From assembly GCA_026261815.1 (NCBI GenBank), contig JAMPIT010000894.1, positions 55,480,147 through 55,544,146 of the forward strand: a stretch of 64,000 bases of DNA. The letters are read 5' to 3'. Shown here one piece after another: positions 48,391 through 61,450 of this stretch. Every line of letters starts with the position of its first letter. Position 1 is the first letter of the stretch. Made by a program: the position numbers and the translations under genes. This DNA comes from Monarcha castaneiventris obscurior. Its lineage: Eukaryota; Chordata; Aves; Passeriformes; Monarchidae. Below the pieces are notes generated by a model. That model did not search any database and was not told where the DNA came from. It saw nothing but the letters and a program-made list of their open reading frames with translations.

Positions 48391-51300
48391 GGAGGTGTCT
48401 TGCTCCATGTAACCTGATTATGATTTAATTTTATGAATAAAAGTGACAAACTGAGTGTGCAGTTCCGATATACGCCATGGCATCTGATGCTTTATTTATT
48501 TTTGTTTGGATTTGGCTCTGGGAGGAGGGTGATTTTAACCATTTTGGACTGCCACAGAAGTACCATCTGTAGCTCTCTCTAGGTTTTCTTATATTTTCCA
48601 GGTCACTGATCGCTTTTGTGTCTAAGCTCAAGAAACTGCACAGAATTCATTTTACCCTTAACAGAGAACTAATGAAAAAGGGAGGAGCTATACTGGTGGC
48701 AAATGCTGAATGCTCAATAAAAAGTTTGATTTGACAAAGGTTTTGTCAGGGGCTCACATGAAGTTCAGGTCAGAGAAGAGGTGTTTTTCTTTCAACAGAA
48801 AGCAGCACTAAGTTTAAGAATGTAAATTTGGTTTAATTCCATCTTTTGCTAAAATAAATCCTGAAAAAGTGGAGACAAGACATGCAGTTACAGCTCTATA
48901 ACTGTACCAGTATGTGGCTTCTTAATGAGCAACCTGAGGGAGGTCTTGCCTGTTGATGAATAGTTTATACTTTTAAAATGTGTTACGCATTTGACTTCTT
49001 GCTCCATAAGGAGTTTGACAGATGGCTGAACTTGCAGCAGGGGAATATGCTGATATTAAATTAGTCTACAGATGCTACAATGTCTAGGGATCTCTTCAGA
49101 GTTCCCTGTATCCCAAATTAAAAAAAAAAAAAAAACAAAACCAAAACAGCTCTCTGTTGAGATGTTTGTATTTGGGTCACAAGATGTTCTTCGTAAACTC
49201 ACAAGTCGTTTTCATTGCACAAACCAATCTTTAGTCCAGGAGAAGCACTACCATGTGGGCTCTTGTTGCAGCTTTATGGGAAGAAGAGAGTTACAAGCAA
49301 GGGGAATTTTCCCCTTTACTTTTCCAGAACCAGCTCCTGAGTCAGATGCTGGCCCTTTGCCCAGTGGCTACGGTCTCAGTGCAGGTTGTTGCATGCACTG
49401 CCTTATCACTCATCTGTTTGTGATCTGATGGCTCTACCTGAGAGAACAGGATGGCAATGACCAGCAAGCACCTCTGCTGCCTGGCTGCAATTCATGCAGG
49501 GTGCATGCTTAGAGATCTGAAATCTAGAACCCATTTCTCAGAGCCTTACAACCACATGTCAATTAGGCTTGGGCGGTGTCTGCTGTGAAACTGCTACTCA
49601 GATTGTTCCTGTGGGCTTTTTAGCAAGGGCTTTACTTCTGGATAATATTTGAAAGCCTAAATGCAGGTGGAAATGCCCATTTTTATCCCTGGGAACTGTT
49701 ATGTGGATGTGTATATATGGATTGCTTTTGTTTCACCTTTGTGAGGAACATAATTTCAGAACAATTTTCTTGTGCTGAGCTTTGTTGTGGAGTTACATAA
49801 ACCATCCATCATGCAAATTCCAAATACATTAAGCTAAGTGTTTCAGGCTAATTGACAATGTTCCATTAATTTCCACTGCTGAAAGTGATCTGGAACATTT
49901 CTAGTGTAGTTATTTTTCCTTCCAACTCGTGCATCACAACAGCCCTCTTAGTACTGCTTTTGGTCCATTCTCTTCCAATTTTAAGAAAGATATATCATAC
50001 AGCAGTAATTTATCAGGTTTTTAGCTACCTGCCCATACTGGGGAATTGAGTTTTGTCTGCTCTCAGAAGGATCTTAAATTATTTCTTTCATTTCCCTACA
50101 CTGGTCTGTTGCCTTGAGATAATTATAGTAACAAAGATTTCCTACCAGATATGTAAGGATAGAGAAAATTGTCTGTAAGTCAAACTTCTGTTGTCTGTAA
50201 GGAGGAAAGAGAGAATAGGGTCCAAACCAGCTGTTCTTATTTTTGTAGTTTTGAAATTTTGCTTTGCCTGGAAATCACCAGCAGGAGAAAAGCTGCGCTG
50301 ATGAGAGAAAAGTTATGGAAAAACAGCCTCAACATTTGAAAAGTGGGTCCCAAACCATGTAAGAGATAAGTGAGGAGGTAGCTGCTCAAGAATGATGAAT
50401 AGCCATGAAGGAGATAATTGATTTTTATTTATTTTAATTTTTGTACTAGCATTTTTTGATTCTGATTTGATGAAGACCACAAATTAGAAATATGTGCTGG
50501 TTAAAAGTGTCCTTTTCTTCTTTGTAAAAGTCCAAACAGCTGCCACAATATTTGCAAATTTGTACATTGGTGCAAAACCAACTCTTTGAAAAAGGGTGAG
50601 AAAAGTTGATTAAGATCAGATACCATTCAAATCGGTTGGAGAGCCTCCAAAGCAATTTAAACAAGTGATAGCATTGCTGAGAAAGTTAAAATTAAGAGCA
50701 GTTTGTTAATAGAGGCCATGTGCAAGTAGTTATAGTGTAATGCTCTGGCAGATCCCCATCGAGCTGAAGAAATGGGAAAAAGGAAAAAATGCTTTCAAAC
50801 ATTTTATTTTGCTAAAGCCTCTCATTTTGTTTTGCTTCTCTTTCAGATGCCAACGAAGGGCACAAAATAAGTGCAGATCCTGATTTTCCTTTCCCTAACC
50901 CTGTTGAATCATGCCTTAACTACAGTAGCCACATTGAAATGGGCTGAAACCAGTTACAGAAAAATAGATTGCCCTCAGTAAAAATGGAGTTAAGCTGCAG
51001 CTGTATTAGCAGTAACAGCAGCTTGGAGTTTATTTTAGTGCAGTAATGTGTTCCTCTGAAACATTCTCTGTGCTGGACTGATTGGGATAAAGTCTGGAGC
51101 TGTAATCTCAGTCAGCTTTGTCACTCAGTGATAAGAGTGAACAAATTCTCTGTTTGAATGGTGTACAAATATCTGAATGTACCTACAGTCTTTTCTCTAG
51201 AGGAGAAGAAATCCTTTCTGGATGATGCCCAGCCATGTTTCTCGAGGTTAGAAGGGTTCTCTTGGATAGTGCTTTTCCTTTGCAGCACTGGAAAGGTGAA

Positions 51301-53080
51301 AAACCTAAGGAAAGGATGTCAAGACAGAATTTTGTAATGTGTTTGTCATCCCAACATTCATTACCTGGTAAAGGAAGGACTTACAGGCCACTGTGAAAGT
51401 GTATTTGTGCTCTTTAGCAATGCTTTACAAAGACATTGTCCTTAAATGCTTTTGGGCTTTCAAAATGGTGTGGATTTTGTGAAACTTCAGGTAAACAAGC
51501 TAAAAAGAATATTTTGCAGCTTCTCTTGTATGAAGGAGGGTATGGGATAAGATAAAGCAAACATGATTGGCAGAGCTTTTGTACTCCTTCTCTTCAGAAA
51601 CCTTAAAAAAAAAAAAGAAAGCTGAGTGACTGAGTCATATTCAGTAGACTAGAAAGAAAATTTAATCTCCTTTGTACTCAAGTGCATGGATCAGTTACAG
51701 AGGGCACTTCAGTAGGCTTGTGGGCTGGGGCAGAGCCAGAGCTGCCCATCACTGGCAGCAGGAGAGTATCCATGTTCCCAGAGCTCTTCTGCAGCCTTGG
51801 GAGTTCAACTGTCCCTCTCTGCTGCAAGGGGTTTTTCCCCCACAAAACCAGGGCAAAACTTGTAAATTTTTTTTCAGATATTTGGGTAATACTTCCAGAA
51901 ATGGTAAGTTTCAGGTTCAAATGACCAGGAGTTGCACTTTAAGTCAGCAGACAACACTGTCTTAATCTCTTCATGTGAGTACTGGTGAACTCTAATTACC
52001 TTCATAAGTAGCAATTCTGTGTACAAAAAAATACTGCATTGTGGGAGGGGAACAAAATTAATCTGTGTGTAGCATAATAAACACATATATTACCCATATC
52101 AGTGTGTGTGTAACAGAATATGGATGTCATAGAAATACAAGTGAAACTTGTGTTCCACAGCTAGGCTGGCAAGAGCCCCCACCTGACGGTGTGAGCATTA
52201 AATATTCCCAAACACTTCATGATGTTTCTAGGCCCATCAGCACTACCCAAAGTTCTAGATAGTTATTGTTGTGCTTCTAAAGGAATGCTATTTTCATGCA
52301 GGTGTGTATGTATAAAAAGTATTTTAATAAGGTGTTATGGGCTGAAAGCAGGTGACAAGACTTCAAACTTATGGAATGATAGTGTCCCTCCTGGAAAATG
52401 GTTCAAAAGCTTCTCAAGGTGTTTGGAATCTGGCACGTTGTCCTGTTTCTGTGCTGGACACTTAAGTTACCCTAACCCTTTGGCAAAGCGAGTATATGCT
52501 CTGTATTACAATAGGAACATACAACACCATTCACTTTCCGTTTCATTCTATGAATAAAGGAAAAAGCTTTCTTAAAAATTCCACGCTGATCTCTACCCTA
52601 ATTCATTCTCCTAAATGCGTTTCAGAACATTCCTGTGTAAATTATTCAGGAGGCTATATTCTCTGGCCTCGGGTTTGAGAGATAAATCCTTACATTTCAG
52701 ATAATGCTTCCTCCTTCGGTCGCTGGAGTCTCCAAACAAGCTCAAATCCACTGTGCTTGCTGGTAAGAGGCACTGCCTTCCTTTGCATTCCTTGAGACTG
52801 ACTGTCTTATGGTCTTCAACAACGAGAAAACCCGTAGGGAGACAGCTCCACCAAATCACAAACCAGCTGGTCTGCACCGAGGGAAAGGAGGTTAAGCTCT
52901 GTTGGAGCCTTTTGTAATCACACAAGCAAAGGATGGAACAGAGAAAGCTGCTTGCTACCTAAACAGACTCTCAGGCTTAATATAAAGCCTCCAGGAGCAG
53001 AGTACAAACCGTGCCTTTTGCAAAGGGGACAGAAAGGGCTCGGTGATGGTACCAGGGCTGCAGGAACCAACCTGTTCTCC
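48391..53080. other. Unique non-coding DNA
   Basis: I recognise no gene or transposon here. An A16 run lies at 49120-49135, followed by CAAAACCAAAACAG. A pyrimidine tract plus CAG at 50829-50846 precedes a short open frame and is discussed as a weak exon candidate. Minor A-rich runs lie near 51604. Confidence 0.55.
49120..49135. repeat. Poly(A) tract, 16 A
   Basis: An uninterrupted run of 16 A continues as an A-rich CAAAACC stretch. The upstream sequence shows no recognisable retrocopy. Confidence 0.85.
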
Positions 53081-53340
53081 TCCATGCGCATCCCCTCCTT
53101 CCCGAGCCGCGGGTGCCCGTCTCGCACGGATGCTGCAATCGCCGCGGGAGCCCCGCGGGCACCAGATCAGGCGTCACCCACCGAGCACTGATGTCAGAAG
53201 CAGCTCTCTGTGCTGCCCCTGCAGCAGGCAATGCCCCGCACCTCCCACGAGATGGGATTGTTACACCCTGCCTGTCCAGCTGCCAGCGCGGCTTAGCAGC
53301 ATCCTGCAGTTTTTCAGGAAAGCTCGAGATTTCACGTCAG
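53081..53340. promoter_or_regulatory. Compact CpG island-like segment, candidate promoter or enhancer
   Basis: Fourteen CpGs fall in 97 bp (first at 53087, last at 53182), with several CCGCGGG/CCCGCGGG strings, and about six more follow to 53335. The rest of the window outside the young LTRs is strongly CpG-depleted. In vertebrate genomes preserved CpG clusters usually mark germline-unmethylated DNA such as promoters. A CACGTCA half-CRE lies at about 53333. Frames open on both strands across the segment (up to 103 codons plus, 84 minus) but none gives a protein that I recognise, and no repeat family fits. It could be a promoter, the first exon of a poorly conserved transcript, an enhancer, or a GC-rich insertion. 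Confidence 0.45.
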
Positions 53341-53344
53341 GAGA

Positions 53345-56300
53345 AAGGGAATGAGTAAAGTCATTCAGGACTGTGAAAGCACGGTGTTAAAAACTGGAAC
53401 TAAACATTCATGCCAGGGATGTTACTATCATCTAGGCTTTTAGGGGACTGCCTGAATGGGTGAAATGAATTCTTTCTCCATTTAACTCACTGGCCAAATT
53501 TCCTTGCTTTAGTGGGAATAGGATTAAGGTCTTTGATAACAGAATTTCCTGAGGAAGGAAAGTATAGCGTGGTCATGGACAAATCTAATAATTTTTCTGC
53601 TCTAATCATGTTATGCCTCAAAGAGGAACTTATACCCCAGAGGGGCTAATATTTACATAATTGTAATTTATTGGGTAAAGATTTTACTAGCGCAAAGAAA
53701 CATCAAAGTGTTTGTCTTTGTCAAATTCCAGAACAATTTTGAAGTTCACATGGAAACCAAAGGTAAAGGAAAATATTCCTTTTGGACCAATTAGAGAGAA
53801 ATAGCATGCAATATGTGAAATCATATAGGCTGCTTGAGTATTTTTAATGGAATGCAATTAGCATTTTGTGATGAGCACTTATCAGTGCTGTCTCTGGGTA
53901 TAATGTACATGGCTGAGGGGGTGGTTTGCTGGAGTATCTGATTAAAGTAATGGGTTATGTATTTGAGCAGGGTGTTTGTGCTAACTTTACAGACAAGGCA
54001 GTGCTTGTGTAAAAAAGAGCTTTTCCTAGCAATAAAGTTCTCTCCAAAGAACAGCATTGGGTATTGTAATTTCAGTAATTCTACTGCAGCATGTCTGTTT
54101 GGGTGAAACACTGATTGTTTATCTGTTACCTCAGGCTGCAATAACTCTAACTGTGCTGCTTTTTACTATTAAATTGTGGTGTTGTTTATTTAATACTTTC
54201 ACACATCTTCTCTTCAAATATAATCCAAGTAACTTAACCTATCAATGCAGCTCTACACTGTTTGCTGTTTAATGATCTTGAGGAGTTTTAAAGACATGAA
54301 TTACTCAAGTTTAGTTGATTAAGCTTCCTAAAGGTCTGGGAAGTACGTTGCTGTTCCTGCAGGCAGGAAAAAGCAGAAATGGAAGCCCAAGCTTAGGAAA
54401 TGGTGCAAGATAAATACTCAAATTCAACCACAGCAGCTGGCATTCAGGATTTGTCACAGCCACAGTTCGTGAGTTTCCGGAGTTTTTTGGGACCATGGAG
54501 AACATCCCAAGGAGCTGATGTTTTGTTGCAGTGAGAGGAAGGAGGGCTGTTGGGAAGTATCTTTTGCTGGATTAGTGGTGCTGCTGAGGAAGGTGAGCAG
54601 AGAGCTCACACAGCAGATGCACGTGGCCGAGAGGAGCTGGAGCAGCTCGAGGAGGAGGCAGGAGCAGCTTCCCAAACACGCTCTCAGCCTGGAGTGGTTT
54701 TCCTGCTGTGAGGCCTTAGCAGGTAATCTCAGCTGTCCTCCAGCTTCAAGGGGAAGGCTAGAAGTTTTGAAATGTAAGGTTTAGACTTTTACCAGTTTTC
54801 CTTTTGAATGAGAGAGTTGAGTGTAAGCCCCATTTTTCTATGGATTTAACATATAACAATTGCCTAAGAGGCTTGAACTTCTTGGGGTGCAAAAGCAAGT
54901 AGGAAAAACCCACATAAAATCAGTGCTTTGTTCAAATATTTGAATTCGAAATAAGTTTGTTTCAACGCATTCTTATCTGTTGGCACTTATTGAACATTTC
55001 AGTGGCAGAAAAGCTGATAGAAAAGTAAATTTTTGGCTTGCACATTCAGTCCTGATGGGGGTGGCTTTTAAATTTGCTTTATGCTGGCATTTTCCCTAGA
55101 GACCTCACTGTGGAATTTCTTCTTTTCTAGCTGAGGTGCAGAAACATTGCTATTGATTGGTTTATACTCCAGCCAGGCCAAAGCCCTGCCCATTCAAATA
55201 TTGAAGGGAGAGCTTTAGATAAAAGAAGAGCTATGCAATTTCAGAATCTGAAATAACAGGGAAGAAAACCTATTTTCTCTTATTTTCAGGGCAGAAGATG
55301 CTGGCCTTAGTTTAACAGATTAGAAATTGCAAACCCAAACTTTCTGTTGATAAGGTACTGTTCCCAAAAGGCTATTCCCAAGTTAAAGCACCCACCCCAT
55401 TTGAGATGATAAAAAAGTTCTGTTATTAATGGATAATTAATGGCTAATCATTATTGTAGTACATAAGTTGCCAGCAGAAGTAAAAAGTTCTACACATCTT
55501 CCTCTCAGGCAAGAGTTTTGTCATTTTTTGTTGGTTTTTTCATTTGTTTCTTTGATCTGTGGGAATTTTTTCTTTTGTTTTCTGTATCTCAAGTAAGTTT
55601 TTGGGGTTTTTTAATCCTAATGCTATAATCACAAGCAATTCAAAACAGATAAAAATGAAATAGGAGAAAAGGGAATGCAAAAATTAGTAGTAAAGCTGTT
55701 GGAAGCAGCAAAGTAATGGTTCTTTTACTTTGCTGCCTCCCCATAAAAAGGATTAGCATTTTCTAATGAGCACCTCAGAAGGGAGATCGTGACTCAAGGA
55801 CTCCTGGACCTTGGGACTGCACTAGATCTCACCCCTGGGTAGATGTGGTGGTTTCCAGAACAAGAATTTGGCAAGGGATGCAGTCTGCCTCAGCTCAAAA
55901 GTTCAAGCTGCTCCTGGGTCCCGTAGATCTGTTGAGATTTGCTGCAGAAAATTAATTGGCATTCATGAGAAGTACTGCAGGGGTATTTTTCTTCACAGTT
56001 TAAAAGTAGCTGCTGATCAGGATAATTTCTCAAACAGTGTATTTTTCTCCCTGCTCTTGTTTATTAATAGAAATAATACAGTGGAAAGAAATTCACTCCC
56101 TCAAACATTGTGATAACATGTTGGCTTTATTTTGTTATTAATCCTCTCCATGAAATTCCTGATTTACGTCTTTGTAGTGGCAACATTGATTGCTGTACCC
56201 AGTTTTATTTTCTCAAAAGTTCACAGTTAGTGGCAAGTTTTTGGTGATTTTTAAGGATTTTGTTGATTGAATACTCTTCAGTTGCCTAATATATGAAATA

Positions 56301-59300
56301 CAGAACTTGAATTTTTCTTGCAGTTTATTCTTAGTGGAAGATTTAGAAATAAATGTCTGGCAGAAATAGCCCAATAAAGCATTGTTTTAGGCCTTGATCA
56401 ATTATATACTGTAATCAATGAATCTCTTTCTATGAACTCATCAGGGGTTTAAATGGCCTCTTTTTATGTGGCTGTTTTGTCAGACATTTATTTTCACATC
56501 TTCCATGACATTTTATTGCAAGGGGAAGTTCAGGAGAATAGTATTTGGGTTTAATGATAAAATTCTGGGGAAAGATTTTTGTCCTTTAACAGAAATAGTG
56601 CAGGTGTTCAGGTGGTGCAGCACTGAGGGATGCCTGGCTCTGCTTTGTACTAGAAATGCCTCTGGGAGATTTATGTGCTCTTGGTGAAGGTTTTGATTGT
56701 ACATACTAGCATTTTCCTAGCCTTAACAAATCCTCAAACTTGTGATGCTTGAACTCTGGCTTTGCCCCTGTGCTCCCAGGCAGCCCTGAGCCCCGTGTCA
56801 CTTCGGTGCTGCTACATGAGATATTGACTTTTAAATAATTATCTTCACAGGCAGAATCTTGATGTGACATTTTTACAAAATTTTGTGTTCCCTCTGCATG
56901 ACTGACTTATGTCCAGAGAAAGCTGGTAGTGGCTAGAATTAAGGAAGGAAAAAAAACCACCTGGGATTTTCTCTCTTCTCCACTACCCTCTGGGTACCGG
57001 TGGTGAAACGAATTAAGGCTCTTAATGATGCAATTGCCTGTGTGTGAGGAGAATGCATAAAAAGTATGCAGGATTCACTATTTACTCATTATTGACAGAA
57101 TTTTTGTTTGGGGGGTTGCTTTGGTTTTGGCTTCTAGCATTTCTTGTAGTGATACATTAATTATCACTTATATCTATGTATTCTGACCTATTTCACTGTT
57201 GGTAATCTCTAATTAACATGCTTCTTCTGATTAAATATCAAAGTGCAACTCTTTTTCCTTCCAAACCCTCTGTTATTCCTTTCCTCTGCCCGCTGTCTGT
57301 ACTTTCTGTGTGTCCCCTCTTGGAGGGTGTTTTCGGCAGGCCCCCGGTGGGATGCACAGCTGCCATGGATACCAGCAGCACAAGCTGAGGAGGAAATTAT
57401 CAGCTAGGGGAAGCAACAGCAATAATGGGTGGATGTCCAATCTTGAACAAGTGTAAATTGTCATCCTGCAGCTTAGGTAAACTATGAATGTATCAGAAAT
57501 TAATTCTCTGCCTCTTCCAGGAGTGAGTTTGTATTTATGTATCTTTGAATAACCTTGGGTTTCATTTGTAGGAAGCAGAGTTTTTTCATGCAGTGACTCC
57601 CTTTGATATTAGATTGCTTTAGAAATTGCAAACCCAGTGGTAGTTACCGAGGTTTAAGCCTGTAAATCAGCAGGAGGAGCTAGTCGGTGAATTGGAGATT
57701 TAAGTGGTGATCCAGAAGAACTGTGGTGTGTTTGCCTATTCAAATGCTGAGAAGTGAATGAGTGGGGAGTTGAAGACACAGCTGAAGTGGGATATAAAAG
57801 CACAGTAAATATTCTGAGTTTGAGATGGCAGCACTGACATGCACATGCAGCACACGGTATGAGCAGCGTGCTCTGTGGTGGAGGAAGCAGCAATTCCTCA
57901 AAACGTGGCTTGGATCAGGGCTGATGATATTGTTGCAGAATTGTGTCATTTTTTAACCACAGTAACACGCCTCATTTCCCTTGCAAACATGTGAGGAGGA
58001 GGGGCAGCTCTGCTACGGGTGAAGGTAGTAGACAAAAGCAAGACATTTCTGAAGGAGCTGCTGAGACAGGCCATTTTAGCTCAGAACAAGTTAAAATAGT
58101 CTCATTTACCTCAGCCCATTTTGAAAAGAGAGAAAAAACATATTTTTCTGGGTAGGTTTCATCATATTTATTGGTGTGGTAGCCCCTTGCACAGTAGGCC
58201 TCTGAATAGGCTGTAATTCAGCATGCCTTTAAATTTTTTTTGTTATTTCTTTCTCAGAGGTTCTGGGCTTTAGGCAGCAAGGAAGCAGATTTAATGCTTG
58301 TTTATTATGGGATTCAGCTTTTTCTGATAATATATAGGCAATTTGCTTTGCATTTGTTTCTGTCAGCCTCTGTGTCCAGTGGGATGAAGGGGATGGGAAT
58401 ACTCATTCATTTTTTTCATCATGGGATTTTGTTGCCCTTAGTAACAGAACTGTGGATGAAGCATCACACAATAGAATTGAGTGAATGGTTTTACCCCATT
58501 GGAAGTGCTTTAACTTCCTCAGGTCCTGAGGAATGAAAAAAGAAAACAAGAATGGACCTTCAGTTTCCCCCAGTTTCCATTTTGGGTCTGAAACAAGTGG
58601 GAACAGGGAAGATTTGGCAGGCTCCATACTCTGTTCACAGAGGGACTATGAGATGAGCTGCACCTTAGGTTTTTTCCATCTGGAGAACCAGTGAGAGTTA
58701 AAAGTGGTGGATTCAGTGCCAAGACAATGGCTCTGGGGGCCCTCAGGCACTGGAGAAATCTTTGAGATGTGATTTAAAGCAGCTTTACACTGTGTTGTGT
58801 CTCATTGCTCAGTGCGCATGCAGGATGAAAGGACCAGGTTTGATAAAGGGTATTGGCCTGTGATTCAAAAGATGTGTTTTGAGCTTTAAGCAAGACTTTG
58901 TAACGTCATTTTTTTTCCCTTCTGTTTCTTCTGCATGGTCAATTAGTGTGGAGTGCTCCGAGGGCCAGGCAGGAGTGTCTAGTTCAGCCTGGCAGGGTCT
59001 CTGGGCACAGTTGTAATGTGAATAACGTCGCCATCAGCACAACAACATTATCTTAGACATATTTAACATTGCTCAAGCCAGGCCCAAGTACGCATGAGAG
59101 ATTCCAACAGCAGCTAATGTGCAGTGAGGACTGCGTCACTGGGAGATGGTAAAGTCTCATGGAATGGCTGCAAGGGTGCTTTCAGAAGCAATAAAACTCA
59201 GCATATGCCAGCGTGCTGGAAAGCAGGGGAAAAATGACCCAGGCATCATCTGACACTTTCTTGAATCTACAGAAAGTGAGTCCAGTCTAACTGCACACAA

Positions 59301-60845
59301 GTGATGCCCTTTGGGATTCCTTCTCATCCTCTCACACACCTTCCATGCAGAGATTCATACAAGGGAGCAGGGCAGTTTCTTTCACTTGTATGATTCTGGC
59401 AGCAATTTAGCCTTAAATGTGCAGTATAGGATGCATGTTTTCAGAAGTCTACATGAAGTAATTCTAGCTGGTAGATGATCAAAATTATTTTGTGCCATTC
59501 ACAGTATATATGTATAAAATGGCAAGGTAGCTCTTTGTCCCCCTAGCACGTGCAAGCTGCCTTTAGCAACATGACCTCCTGAGAAGTTTGTGTATACAAG
59601 TAGCTACTTAGAAAATTAGAATGTTGAACATAAGAATTAAAAATAGTGACATTGGTCCCAAAGATTTAAGTAAATCCTTTCAGTTTATTACCTTACAGCC
59701 TCTCTCTTGGCATGATGTAGTGCAACACGTGTATGGCAGCATCGCACGTAGTGGTAAGGAGCTTATTACAGCACAAGCTGTCAAAGGTTTGATACTTACT
59801 GATACTCAGTCTTACACATTACATAAGGCCAACTGCTATCTAGGGGCTGTTAGTGGGGCAAAAAGCATGCTGGAGGCTGTATGAACTGGTTTATAGGATG
59901 TGATTGCCTGAGAGCGCAGAGAATTGGACTTGGTGACCCGGCTGATGTCTGTGTTCAAGTGACATTGCAAGCCACCGTGCTGTACGTGCACAAGAAATAC
60001 CCTCCTACTGTCATTGTCTGTTGGCAAACATTAACTAGGACAGATTTTGACTTCAGTCATTATCTTTTCACCTAAAAGTTTTCTTTTTGCAGGCAGTGCA
60101 TGATTTGAACATCTCTGTTTTAAAGTACAGAATAGGCACTTCCTGGAGGGTATTGACTTGGTATTGAGATCTTGGACTTTGGTATAAGAAATTTGTCTAA
60201 AGCTTTAGTGTGGACCCTTCATGGTTGCTGGATTGTGGAGAATTGCCTTCTTAAACCTGAGGGCTGCTGGTTTGCATCTTGTGCTAAACACTGCTTGTGT
60301 ACAGGCATCTGTTTGTGTCCTCTGCCTTTGCCTTGTCATTTCTCCAGTCAACCTGGGGAGAAAAATACAAAGGCATGGGTTCAATGTGTGCGGTAAATGA
60401 GACGTGCAGCCATTTTTTGGCTAGCAAACTGAAGTCTGATAGCCATGTGAGAGAGAGGAAAGGCTGTCGTTTTCTGTTCAGAGCATTTTCAGTGGAAAAA
60501 CACACAGCCTCATTAAGTGGAAGCATGAACTTGAAGCAGGAAGGTGAAAGGGCTGGAACTGGAGTCCAAGAATTTTGAAAATGTATTGCTTACTGAATGT
60601 GATAAACCCCAGAACAGTTTAGAAGAGAGAGAACAGGTATTTAAAGCAAATATGTCAGATCCTCAGTGAATAACTGGTATAGCTCTAAATAACTTCTGTT
60701 TTAGAAGTGTTTCATTTTTCAAGAAAAACTGTGTGACAATCACTGTAGTATAAGGCTGAAATTGAGGACATCAGGGTGGAGGCTGCCTGGATGTTGAAGA
60801 GTGTTGCTGATGACGCAGTGAAGAGACAACTGAAATAACGCAGAA
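53345..60845. other. Unique non-coding DNA
   Basis: I recognise no gene or transposon here. A 106-codon minus frame at 53821-54141 and a 98-codon plus frame at 58240-58536 show no known domain. T-rich stretches lie at 55520-55610. A purine-rich patch with GAGGAGGAGG-like strings lies at 54590-54670. Confidence 0.55.
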
Positions 60846-61450
60846 AATGATCACAGGGTGGGTCAGGATGGAAGGGACCACAGTGGGACAGCTGGTCCAG
60901 CCTCCCTGCTCAAGCAGGGCCACCCCAGAGAACATGGCACAGGATTGTGTCTGGATGGTTCTGGAATATCTCAGTGAGGCAACTTCACAGCCTCCCTGGG
61001 CAATCTGTTCCAGGGCTCAGTCACTGCAGTGAAGAAGTTCTTCCTCAGGTTTAGGTGGAGCTTCCTGTGGATCAGTTTCTGCCCATGGCCTCGTGTGCTA
61101 TTGCTGGGCACCACCCAGCAGAGCCTGGTCCATGCTCTGACCCCTCCCTGCTGACACTGACACACACTGATGAGGTCCTCTCTCAGGTGTCTCTCCTGGA
61201 GGCTGAACAGGCCCAGCTCCCTCTGGGAGCATGATAAAAGATGCTCCAGTCCCTTTGTTACCCTCCACTGACCCCACTCCAGGAGCTCTGTGTCTCTCTT
61301 GTCCCAAGGAGCCCCAAACTGGGCACAGCACTCCAGATGTGCCTCACGGAGCTGAGCAGAGGGGCAGGATCACTCCCTGACCTGCTGGCAATGCTCCTTC
61401 TGATGCAGCCCAGGAGAGCTTTGGCCTTCCTGGCCTCCAGCACACAGTTA
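60846..61450 (-). mobile_element. CR1 LINE, 5'-truncated, 3' end nearly intact
   Basis: On the plus strand the reversed CR1 tail reads TCACAGGGTGGGTCAGGATG, GAAGGGACCACAGTGGG and TCCAGCCTCCCTGCTCAAGC. Minus-strand translation gives the ORF2 C-terminus: GCIRRSIASRSGSDPAPL near 61350-61410, then STRGHGQKLIHRKLHLNLRK and FFTAVTEPWNRLPREAV near 60975-61100. The blocks lie in different frames, so the copy is inactive. It breaks off at about 61450 in the segment coding for the connection domain. Its tail differs from that of the 19600 copy, so the two belong to different CR1 subfamilies, and this one matches the typical pattern more closely, suggesting a younger copy. Confidence 0.95.
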
